In this document: piece after piece, positions 26,332-35,975 of the stretch
Numbering within the stretch: position 1 is the first letter of the stretch
How the letters are laid out: every line of letters begins with the position of its first letter
Assembly (NCBI GenBank): GCA_964512145.1
Contig: CAZEIM010000009.1
Location: 10,219 to 74,218 of the forward strand
Length of the DNA: 64,000 nt
Reading direction: 5' to 3'
DNA from: CAYOHR01 sp964512145
Lineage (GTDB): Bacteria > Bacteroidota > Bacteroidia > Flavobacteriales_G > JALEGO01
The notes under the pieces: model-generated
Databases searched by the model: none
What the model was told of the DNA's origin: nothing
The model's input: the letters and a program-made list of their open reading frames with translations, nothing else
Program-made: the position numbers and the translations under genes

Positions 26332-28161
26332 ATGAGATTAATCGTATATACTTTGTGGTTCATTCAAGCATTTAACATATATGCTCAAAAAGAATCATAT
26401 AATTGGTATTTTGGAGTAAATGCTGGAATTACATTTAATAACGGAGGTAGCCCAAGCGCATTAATTGACGGGGAGTTAGTTACCTTTGAAGGATGTGCTA
26501 CAATAAGTGATAGAGGTGGAAATCTTTTATTTTATACTCAAGGCGAAGTGGTGTGGAATAAACACCATGAGGTCATGGATACATTACTAGCAGGACATTA
26601 TTCTAGTGCCCAATCAAGCATTATTGTTCCAAAACCCGGGTTTAGCCATTTGTATTATATTTTTACGGCAGGAAAAGTAGGTGATAATGAAAAAATTGCT
26701 TACAGTACCGTTGATATGAACTTAAACAATGGTAAAGGGGGATTAATTGAGAAAAATATACTGCTTATGTTCGGTAGCGATGAACAACTAACATGTATTA
26801 AACATGAAAATAATATAGATTATTGGGTTATAACCAGAAAATGTGGAACCAACGAATACTATAGCTATAAAATAACCTCAATGGGGGTTTCAAGTTCTCC
26901 TGTCGTTAGTAAAATAGGTAAAGTAAGCAGTTGCAATACAAATGCTAACGGGTATTTAAAATCAACCATTGATGGAAAAAAAATTGTATCGGCAGGTTTA
27001 AGTAATTTTTATATGGATATATATGATTTTAATAAATCAAATGGCACGTTAAGTAATAGGGTAGAAATCAGCGACAATTTAAATGAAAAGTTTTATGGGG
27101 TAGAGTTTTCTCCAAGCGGAAAATTTATATATTGTACCACCGAAGAAAGTTCATCATTATATCAATACGATATTTCCATTTTTGATTCCATTTCCATTCA
27201 TAACAGCAAAACACTTTTATACCAGAATGTTACGGATAAATATCCATGTGCACTTCAAATTGGACCTGATTATAAAATATATATTGCCATTGGAGGGAAA
27301 AACTATTTAGGCGTAATAAATAACCCAAATACTAAAGGATTAGGTTCCAACTTAGTTATTGATGGGGTCGATTTAAAAGATAGGATTTCAACATTAGGTT
27401 TGCCCAATTTTCCAAGTTATTATCTTGAGCCATTTTATGAAATTCAAGCCGACAAATATTGTGTTAGGGATACTTTTGAAGTATTCTTAAATACTAATCA
27501 AATGATCGATTCTGTACATTGGTTCTTTAGCGAAGATCCTTTACTACAAAAACGCATGCAGGCAAATTCTATTATATGTTCGTATAATTATTCAGGGAAT
27601 TATGTAATCTATGCCATAATTTGGAAGGATGGTAAATCCACATTAATGGAACAAAATATAGTGATATACGATAATCCTTCATTATATTTAGGAGATGACA
27701 TAACACAATGCCAAGGCGAATTGGTTTATTTAAATGTTCAAACCGATGATTTAAAATCATACGAATGGAGCACAGGAAGTTCTAGTTACGATATTTCAAT
27801 TACACAAACAGGCTCCTATTCAGTTACTGTAACCGACAAAAACAATTGTAAAGCATCGGATACAATTGATATACATTTTGAATTTTGCTCATTTTTTATC
27901 CCCAATGCATTTACACCAAATGAAAATGATATAAATGAAATGTTTTTGGCAAAAGGTGAAAATTTGGAATATTTTTCGATAAAAATATATGATCGATGGG
28001 GTGCATTGGTTTTTACATCAGAAGATATAAAGTCGGGCTGGGATGGAATGAAAAACAATATATTTGTAAAGCAAGATATTTATACTTACTGTGTTGAGTA
28101 TAAATTTTCACATCATACAACTGTATATAAAAAATATGGATCTGTAGCATTGCTAAAATAA
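26332..28161 (+). CDS. Large surface protein with T9SS type B (gliding-associated) tail
   Basis: 609 residues. A signal peptide ends near FNIYAQK. Residues 25-370 form a propeller-like region (ESYNWYFGVNAGITFNNG, LLFYTQGEVVWNKHH, FSPSGKFIYCTTE, GPDYKIYIAIGGKNYLG). A PKD-like segment (about 385-450) and a second beta domain (YLGDDITQCQGELVYLNV, WSTGSSSYDISI) come next. The final 85 residues are the CHU_C/type B sorting domain (FFIPNAFTPNENDINEMF, FSIKIYDRWGALVF, GWDG). It should be exported by T9SS to the surface. The 213-base AT-rich gap before it shows no convincing promoter box. Confidence 0.88.
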   Translation: MRLIVYTLWFIQAFNIYAQKESYNWYFGVNAGITFNNGGSPSALIDGELVTFEGCATISDRGGNLLFYTQGEVVWNKHHEVMDTLLAGHYSSAQSSIIVPKPGFSHLYYIFTAGKVGDNEKIAYSTVDMNLNNGKGGLIEKNILLMFGSDEQLTCIKHENNIDYWVITRKCGTNEYYSYKITSMGVSSSPVVSKIGKVSSCNTNANGYLKSTIDGKKIVSAGLSNFYMDIYDFNKSNGTLSNRVEISDNLNEKFYGVEFSPSGKFIYCTTEESSSLYQYDISIFDSISIHNSKTLLYQNVTDKYPCALQIGPDYKIYIAIGGKNYLGVINNPNTKGLGSNLVIDGVDLKDRISTLGLPNFPSYYLEPFYEIQADKYCVRDTFEVFLNTNQMIDSVHWFFSEDPLLQKRMQANSIICSYNYSGNYVIYAIIWKDGKSTLMEQNIVIYDNPSLYLGDDITQCQGELVYLNVQTDDLKSYEWSTGSSSYDISITQTGSYSVTVTDKNNCKASDTIDIHFEFCSFFIPNAFTPNENDINEMFLAKGENLEYFSIKIYDRWGALVFTSEDIKSGWDGMKNNIFVKQDIYTYCVEYKFSHHTTVYKKYGSVALLK

Positions 28162-28168
28162 TACAAAC

Positions 28169-28741
28169 ATGACTTTACCAGAAGATTTTTATAGAAATAA
28201 AAATGTATTAAAGGTCGCTAAAAAATTATTAGGTAAAGTGCTATGTTCAAATATCCAAAATCAATTTGTATCTGGAATAATTACTGAGGTAGAAGCGTAC
28301 AATGGCATTTATGATAAGGCTTGTCATGCATACCTAGGTAAAAGAACATCTCGAACCGAAGTGATGTTTTGGCCAGGAGGTGTTGCTTATGTTTATTTAT
28401 GTTATGGAATACATCATTTATTTAATGTGGTAACTAGCGAAAGGAATGACCCATGTGCTGTATTAATTCGATCGGTTAAACCACTAGAAGGCATCGAAAC
28501 AATGATTGAAAGAAGAAGAAATAAACAAATAAAAAACCTTTGTAATGGACCTGGAAAAGTTTCTGAGGCTTTTGGCATACGAACAACATTAAATGGAGTT
28601 TCTTTAAGCGGAAAAGATATATGGATCGAGGAAAGAAATATAAAAGTTTCAGAAAAATCAATCATTATAAGCCCCAGAATAGGTATAGAATATGCTCAAG
28701 AAGATGCGTTATTACCTTATCGATATTACATAAAATATTAA
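28169..28741 (+). CDS. DNA-3-methyladenine glycosylase (AAG/MPG family)
   Basis: 190 residues, the usual size of bacterial AAG proteins, which excise alkylated purines. Recognisable parts are LGKVLCSN, EVEAYNGIYDKACHAYLGK (with the catalytic glutamate), FWPGGVAYVYLCYGIHHLFNVVT, DPCAVLIRSVKP and LCNGPGKVSEAFGI. The gene begins 8 bases after the T9SS-B gene, yet probably has its own regulation. It overlaps the convergent P460-like gene by 4 bases. Confidence 0.92.
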   Translation: MTLPEDFYRNKNVLKVAKKLLGKVLCSNIQNQFVSGIITEVEAYNGIYDKACHAYLGKRTSRTEVMFWPGGVAYVYLCYGIHHLFNVVTSERNDPCAVLIRSVKPLEGIETMIERRRNKQIKNLCNGPGKVSEAFGIRTTLNGVSLSGKDIWIEERNIKVSEKSIIISPRIGIEYAQEDALLPYRYYIKY

Positions 28742-29268
28742 GGGTGAGAAACGTTCATTAACAGTAAATCAATATTACCACTTTGTGTATGACAACCTCT
28801 GCAACTTCCCCCCAAATTACTCGCTTCAGATCTAGGTTTTCCATTGGCATCTACATAGCCCCAAACCCATCCGTTTTCATCGGCAAAAGGATGATCTGGT
28901 TTTTTATATAAAATAGCGTAAGTATTTACCTTTTTATCAGTGGTATATAATTCTTTTACAATAAAACTTTCTTCCGGAAAAATGATACTATCCTTAACTT
29001 TACCTAATGAATTTAATTGAGAACTGGCGATTTGGTTAAAACGCGTTCTAGACCATGGTTCAGAATGCCCTGAATTGGTTGATTTATTTAAATATTCATC
29101 GCTAAATTTATACCAAGTATAGCCTTCAGTTTGTAATGCTTTTAAATATAAAAACGAATCTGTATTTTGCACTGTTAATAATTGTTTATCAATGGGCATA
29201 GCGGGATCATGCTTACAAGATGTAATGAGTGTTTGAATTAAAAATAAAAAAAATATATTCCTGTTCAT
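28738..29268 (-). CDS. Cytochrome P460-like haem lipoprotein
   Basis: 176 residues. The signal ends with LITSCKHD, a likely lipobox. A single c-type haem site, CRGCH, sits near the C-terminus (GGSCRGCHTQSGN), and the fold region ESFIVKELYTTDKKVNTYAILYKKP with FADENGWVWGYVDANGKP is typical of P460/DUF-type cytochromes found in many Bacteroidota. It is probably a periplasmic electron carrier or oxidase. It overlaps the DUF2480 start by 4 bases (ATGA), so it is coupled to that gene. Confidence 0.78.
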   Translation of the reverse strand: MNRNIFFLFLIQTLITSCKHDPAMPIDKQLLTVQNTDSFLYLKALQTEGYTWYKFSDEYLNKSTNSGHSEPWSRTRFNQIASSQLNSLGKVKDSIIFPEESFIVKELYTTDKKVNTYAILYKKPDHPFADENGWVWGYVDANGKPRSEASNLGGSCRGCHTQSGNIDLLLMNVSHP

Positions 29269-29771
29269 ATTTTCGATTTATATAATGGTACTGTTGAACA
29301 GGCTTCTCCAAACATAATGGTTTTAGCATAAGGTAATAATTGGTTCATTAAATGAACGTAAGTATTTTCTGGAATAAAAACATCAGAGCATCCTTTTATT
29401 AAAACTTTTTGATCTTTAAATACTGAGTAATCAATATTTTGTATGGATTCGTAAAACAAAATAGTATCTAAGGTTTTTAAGTCTCCATGTACTATTTTTT
29501 TTGCAATCGGATGAAGATATACAGAAATTAATAAGTATGCCCATGAAGGTATGATTGCATCAGAAGAACAACCTATTGCCACAAAACAATCTTTATACTC
29601 TTCCCACAAAGTGTTTTTCAACCTTTCTCTATATTCTTTCTCTCTTAAAACCAATCCTTCATATAAAAAGGGTTTTATGTCCAAAAAAATACGCTTTCCT
29701 TTTGGATAATAATCTTGAATATCTAATGTAACTAAATTTGAATTAGCTATTTTATTTTCTATCATCTCCAT
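29265..29771 (-). CDS. DUF2480 family protein
   Basis: 168 residues beginning MEMIENKIANSNLVTLDIQDYYP. The segments IFLDIKPFLYEGLVLREKEYRERLK, CSSDAIIPSWAYLLISVYL and LIKGCSDVFIPENTYV define DUF2480, a Bacteroidota family with conserved cysteines in GCSSDAI and GCSDV. Its function is not established. It sits between dprA (4-base gap) and the haem protein (4-base overlap) in one minus-strand operon. Confidence 0.82.
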   Translation of the reverse strand: MEMIENKIANSNLVTLDIQDYYPKGKRIFLDIKPFLYEGLVLREKEYRERLKNTLWEEYKDCFVAIGCSSDAIIPSWAYLLISVYLHPIAKKIVHGDLKTLDTILFYESIQNIDYSVFKDQKVLIKGCSDVFIPENTYVHLMNQLLPYAKTIMFGEACSTVPLYKSKI

Positions 29772-29775
29772 AGTA

Positions 29776-30891
29776 CTAAATTAAAGTATACATTTTCCCG
29801 GGTAAGCTTTTAACGATAAATTTAAATTCCAAATTAAGTAAATTTACTGAAACATCACTCATTTTAAGTTGAGTATGTAAAGCTATTGAATCTATTTTTA
29901 AGCTTTGATGTTTTTTTAAAACCTCTACAATTAATGACTCTTCGGCAGATAAATCATTAAATAGTTTAGCTTGTAATGGCTGGCTATTCAAAGATTTTGG
30001 TTTCCAGCCCAAGTTTTTTTCAATATCTTGAGCATTTTCGACCAAAATAGCCTTTTGTGTTTTAATTAAAAAATTACACCCACTTGAATATGTAGCATCT
30101 ATAGGCCCCGGAAGAGCCATAACATCTCGATTATACGAATCGGCTATATATGCTGTAATCATTGCCCCTCCTTTTATGTTTGACTCAACTACTAATAATG
30201 CATCAGTCATGCCTGCCACTATTCTGTTTCTTTTAGGAAAATTTTCTTTATCGGGACCTGTATCGCTAAAAAATTCCGTTATCAACCCTCCTTTTTCGCT
30301 CGTCATTTTTTGAGCTATTTCTCTATGACTGTTAGGATATATAGTACTAAAACCATGACCTAATACTCCTAACGTTGGAATGGAGTTTTCAAGAGAGGTT
30401 CTATGAGCACAAACATCAACCCCCATAGCTAAACCACTTACAATCAACAAATCATTATATGAAGATAATTCACGAACTATTTTTTCGCATTGAATTTTAC
30501 CATAGTTAGTGATATTTCTGGTGCCTACAATCGCTAATATTTTAGGCATATTTACATTAGCAAATCCTTTTTTAAATAAAACTAGTGGTGCGTCATCGCA
30601 ATGTTTTAAACGCTGAGGGTACTCTGATTGCTGAAAACATAAAAGTTGAATATTATTTTTTTGAATATAGTTAAATTCTTTTTCAGCTAAAGCAAGAACC
30701 TTGGTTTTGGTTTTTATAATTTCCTGAATACTCAGCTTCTTTAATCCAGGCATTTTTTTCAGCAAAATATCCTTTTCACTAAATAACTCTTTTGCTGATC
30801 CAAAATGTGCCAAAATTTTTTTTCCGTTTACTGGCCCAATTCCGGGTAACTGGACAAGAGCTAATTGAAAAATTTTTTCTTCTTCACTCAT
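29776..30891 (-). CDS. dprA: DNA processing protein DprA
   Basis: DprA protects incoming single-stranded DNA and loads RecA in natural transformation. The 371 residues have an N-terminal helix-hairpin-helix (LVQLPGIGPVNGKKILAHFG) and the Rossmann core (VGTRNITNYGK, VSGLAMGVDVCAHR, LGHGFSTIYPNSH, ESNIKGGAMITA, ALPGPIDATYSSGCN). A C-terminal winged helix (about 305-370) is also present. The order matches the family. With the ComEA-like gene at 58250 it hints at DNA uptake ability, though dprA is widespread in non-competent species too. Confidence 0.95.
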   Translation of the reverse strand: MSEEEKIFQLALVQLPGIGPVNGKKILAHFGSAKELFSEKDILLKKMPGLKKLSIQEIIKTKTKVLALAEKEFNYIQKNNIQLLCFQQSEYPQRLKHCDDAPLVLFKKGFANVNMPKILAIVGTRNITNYGKIQCEKIVRELSSYNDLLIVSGLAMGVDVCAHRTSLENSIPTLGVLGHGFSTIYPNSHREIAQKMTSEKGGLITEFFSDTGPDKENFPKRNRIVAGMTDALLVVESNIKGGAMITAYIADSYNRDVMALPGPIDATYSSGCNFLIKTQKAILVENAQDIEKNLGWKPKSLNSQPLQAKLFNDLSAEESLIVEVLKKHQSLKIDSIALHTQLKMSDVSVNLLNLEFKFIVKSLPGKMYTLI

Positions 30892-30946
30892 CTCTTAAAT
30901 ATAAGAAAATAGTTGAATACATAAAATACTTCATAATTTTGCACCT

Positions 30947-31624
30947 ATGTATTCTATCAGCATCATTGAAACAAAAGATGGCTCAAAAACATTGTTTATA
31001 CCCGAAATAAACGAGCATTATCATTCTATTCATGGTGCTTTACAAGAAAGTAAGCATATATTTATACAAGAAGGTTTACTCTATTATCATACATTACATC
31101 CGAAAAAAAAAATACATATTTTAGAAGTAGGCTTAGGAACGGGATTAAATGTATTATGCACACATGAGACTTGTTTAAAAAATGAAATGTATGTTACATA
31201 TGATGCGTTAGAACCTAATCCAATTCCTTGGGAGTTGATTCAAGCACTTAATTATCAAAAGCATTTTGAAGAAGGTTTTCCTATCGAAGCCTTCGCATTA
31301 CTTCATGAGATGACGGGAGAAAAAATAATATTTTCTAAAACATTAGAAGTGTATACACATACTAAACCAATTATGAACTATATTTCAAAAACACCTTACG
31401 ATATTATTTATTTTGATGCTTTTGCTCCTGAAAAGCAACCCGAAATGTGGACAGAAAACACTTTTACATATATGTATAAATTGCTGTGCCAAAATGGAAT
31501 ATTGGTTACCTATTGTTGTAAGGGAGTTGTAAAAAGAATGGCTCTTTCTATAGGGTTTAAAGTAGAAAAAATTCCAGGACCCAAAGGTGGTAAAAGAGAA
31601 ATGTTGCGATTAATCAAACCTTAG
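30947..31624 (+). CDS. mnmD: tRNA wobble-uridine methyltransferase MnmD
   Basis: SAM-dependent methyltransferase of the MnmC methyl domain (DUF752) that finishes 5-methylaminomethyl-2-thiouridine at the tRNA wobble position. The 225 residues include the SAM loop EVGLGTGLNVL (about 62-72), YFDAFAPEKQPEMWT and a C-terminal GPKGGKREMLRL. The FAD oxidase half of MnmC is absent, the normal state in Bacteroidota. It is divergent from dprA with a 55-base gap. Confidence 0.9.
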   Translation: MYSISIIETKDGSKTLFIPEINEHYHSIHGALQESKHIFIQEGLLYYHTLHPKKKIHILEVGLGTGLNVLCTHETCLKNEMYVTYDALEPNPIPWELIQALNYQKHFEEGFPIEAFALLHEMTGEKIIFSKTLEVYTHTKPIMNYISKTPYDIIYFDAFAPEKQPEMWTENTFTYMYKLLCQNGILVTYCCKGVVKRMALSIGFKVEKIPGPKGGKREMLRLIKP

Positions 31625-31707
31625 ATCACAATATATTTATTTTGTTATTTACAAGTTTCTTTATCTAGAGTATTTTAGAACAGTATATAAATTCTAATAC
31701 TTATTCC

Positions 31708-31715
31708 TATTTTTG
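31708..31715 (+). promoter_or_regulatory. Putative -7 box of the ABC transporter operon
   Basis: TATTTTTG matches TAnnTTTG and ends 5 bases before the ATG at 31721, so transcription from it would give an almost leaderless mRNA. Confidence 0.4.
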
Positions 31716-31720
31716 TTAGC

Positions 31721-32650
31721 ATGGATTGTATTGTAGATATTGAGCACCTGTATAAACATTATTCAGATAAAACCGTTTTAAGTGATATACAGCTAAAAAT
31801 ACCCAGAGGTTCTATATTTGGATTATTGGGGCCTAATGGTGCCGGAAAAACATCATTAATTCGTATTCTAAACGGTATTACAATGCCAGATTCAGGTTCA
31901 TATAACATTTATACTAACTCAAAAGATGTTAACAAACAACAAATAGGATATTTACCCGAAGAAAGAGGTTTATATAAAAAAATGAGTGTTTGGGATCAGC
32001 TATTGTATTTAGCACGACTAAAAGGCATGACTCAAATAGAAGCAAAAATTGGTATTGAATATTGGTTGCAAAAAATGGATATAGAATCGTGGAAAGATAA
32101 AAAAATAGAAGATTTAAGTAAAGGTATGCAACAAAAAATCCAATTTATTAGTACCATTATTAATAACCCGGAACTCCTTATTTTGGATGAGCCTTTTAGT
32201 GGTTTTGATCCTATTAATGCTAATTTAATTAAACAAGAGATTATTGAACTTAAAGAAAAAGGACACACCATTGTATTATCTACCCACAACATGTCTTCTG
32301 TTGAAGAATTATGCGAAAATATAGCTTTAATAGATAAAGGCAAGATTGTATTACAAGGCAATGTTCAGGAAATAAAAAAACAATACAGTGAAAATATCTA
32401 TGAATTTATTTTTAATGGTAGTGAACCAGCATTTAGTAATGGATTATGGTCAGCAGGGCAAATCCTATCATTTTCAAAGATAGGAGAAAACTCAAAAGCA
32501 ATAGTTACGCTAAATACTCGGTTTACCTTAAATAATTTATTAAAAAACATGTTAGACAGTGTAAAACTTTTAGGGTTTAAAGAAGTGCTACCGAGTATGA
32601 ATGATATTTTTATTAAAACTGTTACTCAAAACAATAATGATGCAAAATAA
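31721..32650 (+). CDS. ABC transporter ATP-binding protein (NatA-like)
   Basis: 309 residues. Walker A is GPNGAGKTS (about 37-45), the signature is LSKGMQQKIQF, Walker B is LLILDEPFSGFD, and the switch histidine is in LSTHNMSS. A C-terminal accessory region of about 90 residues resembles DUF4162 of sodium or antibiotic exporters. It pairs with the permease that overlaps its 3' end by 14 bases, forming an ABC-2 export system of the NatAB kind. Substrate unknown. Confidence 0.93.
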   Translation: MDCIVDIEHLYKHYSDKTVLSDIQLKIPRGSIFGLLGPNGAGKTSLIRILNGITMPDSGSYNIYTNSKDVNKQQIGYLPEERGLYKKMSVWDQLLYLARLKGMTQIEAKIGIEYWLQKMDIESWKDKKIEDLSKGMQQKIQFISTIINNPELLILDEPFSGFDPINANLIKQEIIELKEKGHTIVLSTHNMSSVEELCENIALIDKGKIVLQGNVQEIKKQYSENIYEFIFNGSEPAFSNGLWSAGQILSFSKIGENSKAIVTLNTRFTLNNLLKNMLDSVKLLGFKEVLPSMNDIFIKTVTQNNNDAK

Positions 32651-33986
32651 AATATGGCTTATTGTACAAAGGGAGTTTTTTTCGAGGGTGAAAAAAAAAT
32701 CCTTTATTATTATGACAATTTTAGGCCCCGTTTTTACAGCTTTAATTATGATACTTGCTGTTTACTTAAGTATGGCCGACCAACAAAAACAAAAAATACT
32801 GGTAGCAGATGATAATTACCCTGTATTTGAACATTTAAAAAGTGAGCCTGGATTACAATATCAGTATATAAACATATCGTTGGAAGAAGCTCAAAAATTG
32901 TTTTTTGAGTCAGATTTTACTGCTATTTTATATCTCCCCAAAAATATTGTTCGATCCAATGCGGCAAAACTATATGTAAAAAAAATGCCCGGTGCAACTA
33001 CCCAAAGAAGGATAGAAAAAGCAGTAGAAAAAATTATAGAAGAACAAAAAATGCTGCTAAATAATATTGACCCCTCCGTGTATGCTAAAATTAATACTCA
33101 ATTTAATTTAACGCCCTATAAATTAGAAAAATCCGGATCCGAAAAAAAAGTACATACTGACCAAGCATATGTAGGATTTTTTTTAGGAATAGCAATTTAT
33201 GTATTTATTTCATTGTACGGTGTTCAGGTAATGCGAGGAGTAATGGAAGAAAAAATGAGTAGAATCGTAGAAGTGCTTATTTGTTCCGTAAAACCCTTTC
33301 AACTCATGATGGGAAAAATTATTGGAATTGTACTATTGGGATTATTTCAGTTAAGTGTTTGGATTACCTTAACCAGCATCGTATTCTTAATATTAAAAGC
33401 ATTAATTTTTACCGATTTTTACGACCCTGCTCAAATTCAATCTTTGCAAATGACCGATCAAATAGCCCAAGAATTTAAGCAAGAAGAATTGCAAGCCATC
33501 AATCTTTATGACCCAAACAACATAATTAATAGAATACAATTTCATGTTATTATTCCTTTATTTTTATTTTACTTTGTAGGGGGATATTTATTTTATGCAG
33601 CTCTTTTTTCTGCTGTAGGAGCAATTGTAGATAATGAATCAGATACTCAGCAATTTGTTTTACCTATTACCCTTCCATTAGTTTTTGCTTATATTATTTC
33701 CTTTTCTATTTTAAAGAATCCCGAAGGAAGTATGGCACTTTGGTTTTCCATCATACCCTTTACATCTCCAGTAGTAATGATGGTACGTATAGCTATTGGA
33801 GTGGGTGGAGGTGAAGGACTACCAATATGGGAACTTATTTTATCGATGCTGTTCTTAATAGCAGGGTTTATGGTTACTACATGGTTTAGTGCCAAATTAT
33901 ACCGAACAGGGATATTAATGTATGGAAAAAAACCGACATACAAAGAATTATGGAAATGGCTTTTAATATCCAGTAACAAAAAATAG
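32637..33986 (+). CDS. ABC-2 type permease (NatB-like)
   Basis: Membrane half of the exporter, about 449 residues. One N-terminal helix (KKSFIIMTILGPVFTALIMILAV) is followed by an extracytoplasmic domain (about 45-185). A C-terminal set of five or six helices is introduced by VMRGVMEEKMSRIVEVLICSVKPFQLMMGKI, the usual ABC-2 coupling region. The open frame begins with a TTG at 32601, but the tandem ATGs at 32637 and 32640 inside the ATPase 3' end are better and give translational coupling. Confidence 0.9.
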   Translation: MMQNKIWLIVQREFFSRVKKKSFIIMTILGPVFTALIMILAVYLSMADQQKQKILVADDNYPVFEHLKSEPGLQYQYINISLEEAQKLFFESDFTAILYLPKNIVRSNAAKLYVKKMPGATTQRRIEKAVEKIIEEQKMLLNNIDPSVYAKINTQFNLTPYKLEKSGSEKKVHTDQAYVGFFLGIAIYVFISLYGVQVMRGVMEEKMSRIVEVLICSVKPFQLMMGKIIGIVLLGLFQLSVWITLTSIVFLILKALIFTDFYDPAQIQSLQMTDQIAQEFKQEELQAINLYDPNNIINRIQFHVIIPLFLFYFVGGYLFYAALFSAVGAIVDNESDTQQFVLPITLPLVFAYIISFSILKNPEGSMALWFSIIPFTSPVVMMVRIAIGVGGGEGLPIWELILSMLFLIAGFMVTTWFSAKLYRTGILMYGKKPTYKELWKWLLISSNKK

Positions 33987-34074
33987 TTTTGGGTAATTGC
34001 ATTTTTAAGTATTCAAAATACTTTTTTGCTATACATCTTCTAAACTCTTTGTGATTGTACTTGTTTTATAACGT

Positions 34075-35001
34075 ATGAATACAGCAATTATAGATTTAGG
34101 AACCAATACATTTAATTTATTTATTGGCCGAGTTGAGCAAGGAAAAATAATATCCATTGTTCGTAAAACCATAGGTGTTAAATTAGGAGAAGGAGGTATA
34201 GGTTATATATTAGATTCGGCAATAGAAAGAGCCATAAACGCATTAATTGAAATAAAAAAATATATTGAGTCAAATGAGTGTAATAAAATAATTGCCATTG
34301 GTACCTCAGCTATACGCTCAGCTTCAAATAGAAATATTTTTTTAGAAAAAGTTGCGATGAATACAGGTATTGAAATACAAATAATTGATGGCTTAAGAGA
34401 AGCAGAGTTAATTTTTAAAGGCACGTTGGTTTCTTTACCATATACATTGAACTACCCGAGTTTAATGTTAGACATTGGAGGGGGAAGCAATGAGTTTATA
34501 ATTTTTATGGGGAACAAAATTATTTGGAAAGAAAGTTTTCCCCTAGGAGTAGCTCGAATAAAAGAAGGATTTGAATTTTCTAACCCGATTTTGCCTAAAG
34601 AAATAGAAGCTATAGAAAATTATTTTAATCAAAAATTAACCCCCTTATGGGAAATAACTAAACAATATCCTATCCATCATTTAATTGGAGTAGCCGGATC
34701 GTTTGAATCATATGTTGAGTTAGTTGCTGAAGAATTTAATTGGGAAGAAAAGCCTGCCAATTATACTTGTATGGAATTGGATGTAGAGCAAACTAAAATT
34801 GTTCACCAAAAACTTATTCAAACCACCTTTGAGGAAAGATTAAACATGAAAGGTTTATTAACATTAAGGGCAGATATGATGGTTATTTCAAGTGTTTTTA
34901 TACAATTTATTATTCAAAAATTAATGATCCAAAAACTTTGGGTAAGTACTTATTCTCTTAGAGAGGGTGCCCTATTAGAATATCATACCGTAAATTCTTA
35001 A
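34075..35001 (+). CDS. Ppx/GppA-family phosphatase
   Basis: 308 residues of the ASKHA fold, which hydrolyses polyphosphate or pppGpp. The two nucleotide-phosphate loops are visible: AIIDLGTNTFNLFIG at the N-terminus and LMLDIGGGSNEFIIF at about 131-145, with GTSAIRSASNR between. It lacks the C-terminal HD-like half of E. coli Ppx, as in the short single-module members. It overlaps the convergent MoxR gene by 4 bases. Confidence 0.9.
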   Translation: MNTAIIDLGTNTFNLFIGRVEQGKIISIVRKTIGVKLGEGGIGYILDSAIERAINALIEIKKYIESNECNKIIAIGTSAIRSASNRNIFLEKVAMNTGIEIQIIDGLREAELIFKGTLVSLPYTLNYPSLMLDIGGGSNEFIIFMGNKIIWKESFPLGVARIKEGFEFSNPILPKEIEAIENYFNQKLTPLWEITKQYPIHHLIGVAGSFESYVELVAEEFNWEEKPANYTCMELDVEQTKIVHQKLIQTTFEERLNMKGLLTLRADMMVISSVFIQFIIQKLMIQKLWVSTYSLREGALLEYHTVNS

Positions 35002-35969
35002 AATATTTCTTGTATTATACTTTCAACTGTTTTTCCATCTGCTTCAGCCTTGTAATTTTTAACTATTCTATGTCGAAGTACAGGTACTGCAATAGCTCTA
35101 ACATCTTCAATATCTGGAGCATATTTTCCTTTTAACAATGCATGGCATTTAGCCCCCAAAACCAAATACTGAGAAGCCCTAGGTCCTGCGCCCCATGAAA
35201 TATATTTTTTGATTACTTCAGGGGACGATTCGTTAATACGTGTTTTATGGGTTAATTCCACAGCATACTGAAGTACATTTGGTGTAATAGGAACTTTTCG
35301 AATAAGGTCTTGAAAAAACAGAATACTATCAGCATCTAAAATTGTATTCGCTTTAGAAACTTTGTTAGAAGTAGTATTTTCTACTATTTGTAATTCTTCT
35401 TGTAAGGTTGGATAATCTAACCAAAGACTAAACATAAACCTATCTAATTGAGCTTCAGGCAAAGGATAAGTTCCTTCTTGCTCTATAGGATTTTGAGTAG
35501 CCAAAACAAAAAATGGATTAGGTAATGGAAATTTTTGACCAGAAACGGTTACAGTATGTTCTTGCATAGATTCTAGTAGAGCCGATTGGGTTTTAGGGGG
35601 TGTACGGTTAATCTCATCTGCTAATAATAAATTGGCAAAAATAGGACCCTTTATAAACACAAATTTTTTATGCTCATCTAGTATTTCCGACCCTGTAATA
35701 TCTGAGGGCATTAAATCGGGAGTAAATTGTATTCTACTAAAATGTAACCCTAATGCATCTGAAATGGTTTTTACAAGTAAGGTTTTAGCTAACCCAGGAA
35801 CTCCAATAAGAAGACTATGACCGTTACAAAAAATACTGTTAATAATATTCAATACAATTTCTTCCTGCCCAACAATTACTTTTGCAATTTCTAATCGCAA
35901 TTTTTTTGTTAATTCTACAAAAGAATCTGCTGCTTCTTTATCGGAAAGTGTTTTTAATTTTTCAATCAT
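34998..35969 (-). CDS. MoxR-type AAA+ ATPase
   Basis: 323 residues. Walker A is GVPGLAKT, Walker B LLLADEINRTPPKTQSALLESMQE, sensor 1 ATQNPIEQEGTYPLPEAQLDRF, and a C-terminal lid ends with the ISWGAGPRASQYL motif typical of MoxR/RavA-like chaperones. Most MoxR genes stand beside DUF58 and VWA-domain genes. Here the upstream neighbours are periplasmic isomerases and the downstream gene is a phosphatase, so the usual partners are missing. It probably remodels a metal or membrane complex. Confidence 0.92.
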   Translation of the reverse strand: MIEKLKTLSDKEAADSFVELTKKLRLEIAKVIVGQEEIVLNIINSIFCNGHSLLIGVPGLAKTLLVKTISDALGLHFSRIQFTPDLMPSDITGSEILDEHKKFVFIKGPIFANLLLADEINRTPPKTQSALLESMQEHTVTVSGQKFPLPNPFFVLATQNPIEQEGTYPLPEAQLDRFMFSLWLDYPTLQEELQIVENTTSNKVSKANTILDADSILFFQDLIRKVPITPNVLQYAVELTHKTRINESSPEVIKKYISWGAGPRASQYLVLGAKCHALLKGKYAPDIEDVRAIAVPVLRHRIVKNYKAEADGKTVESIIQEIF

Positions 35970-35975
35970 AGTTTG

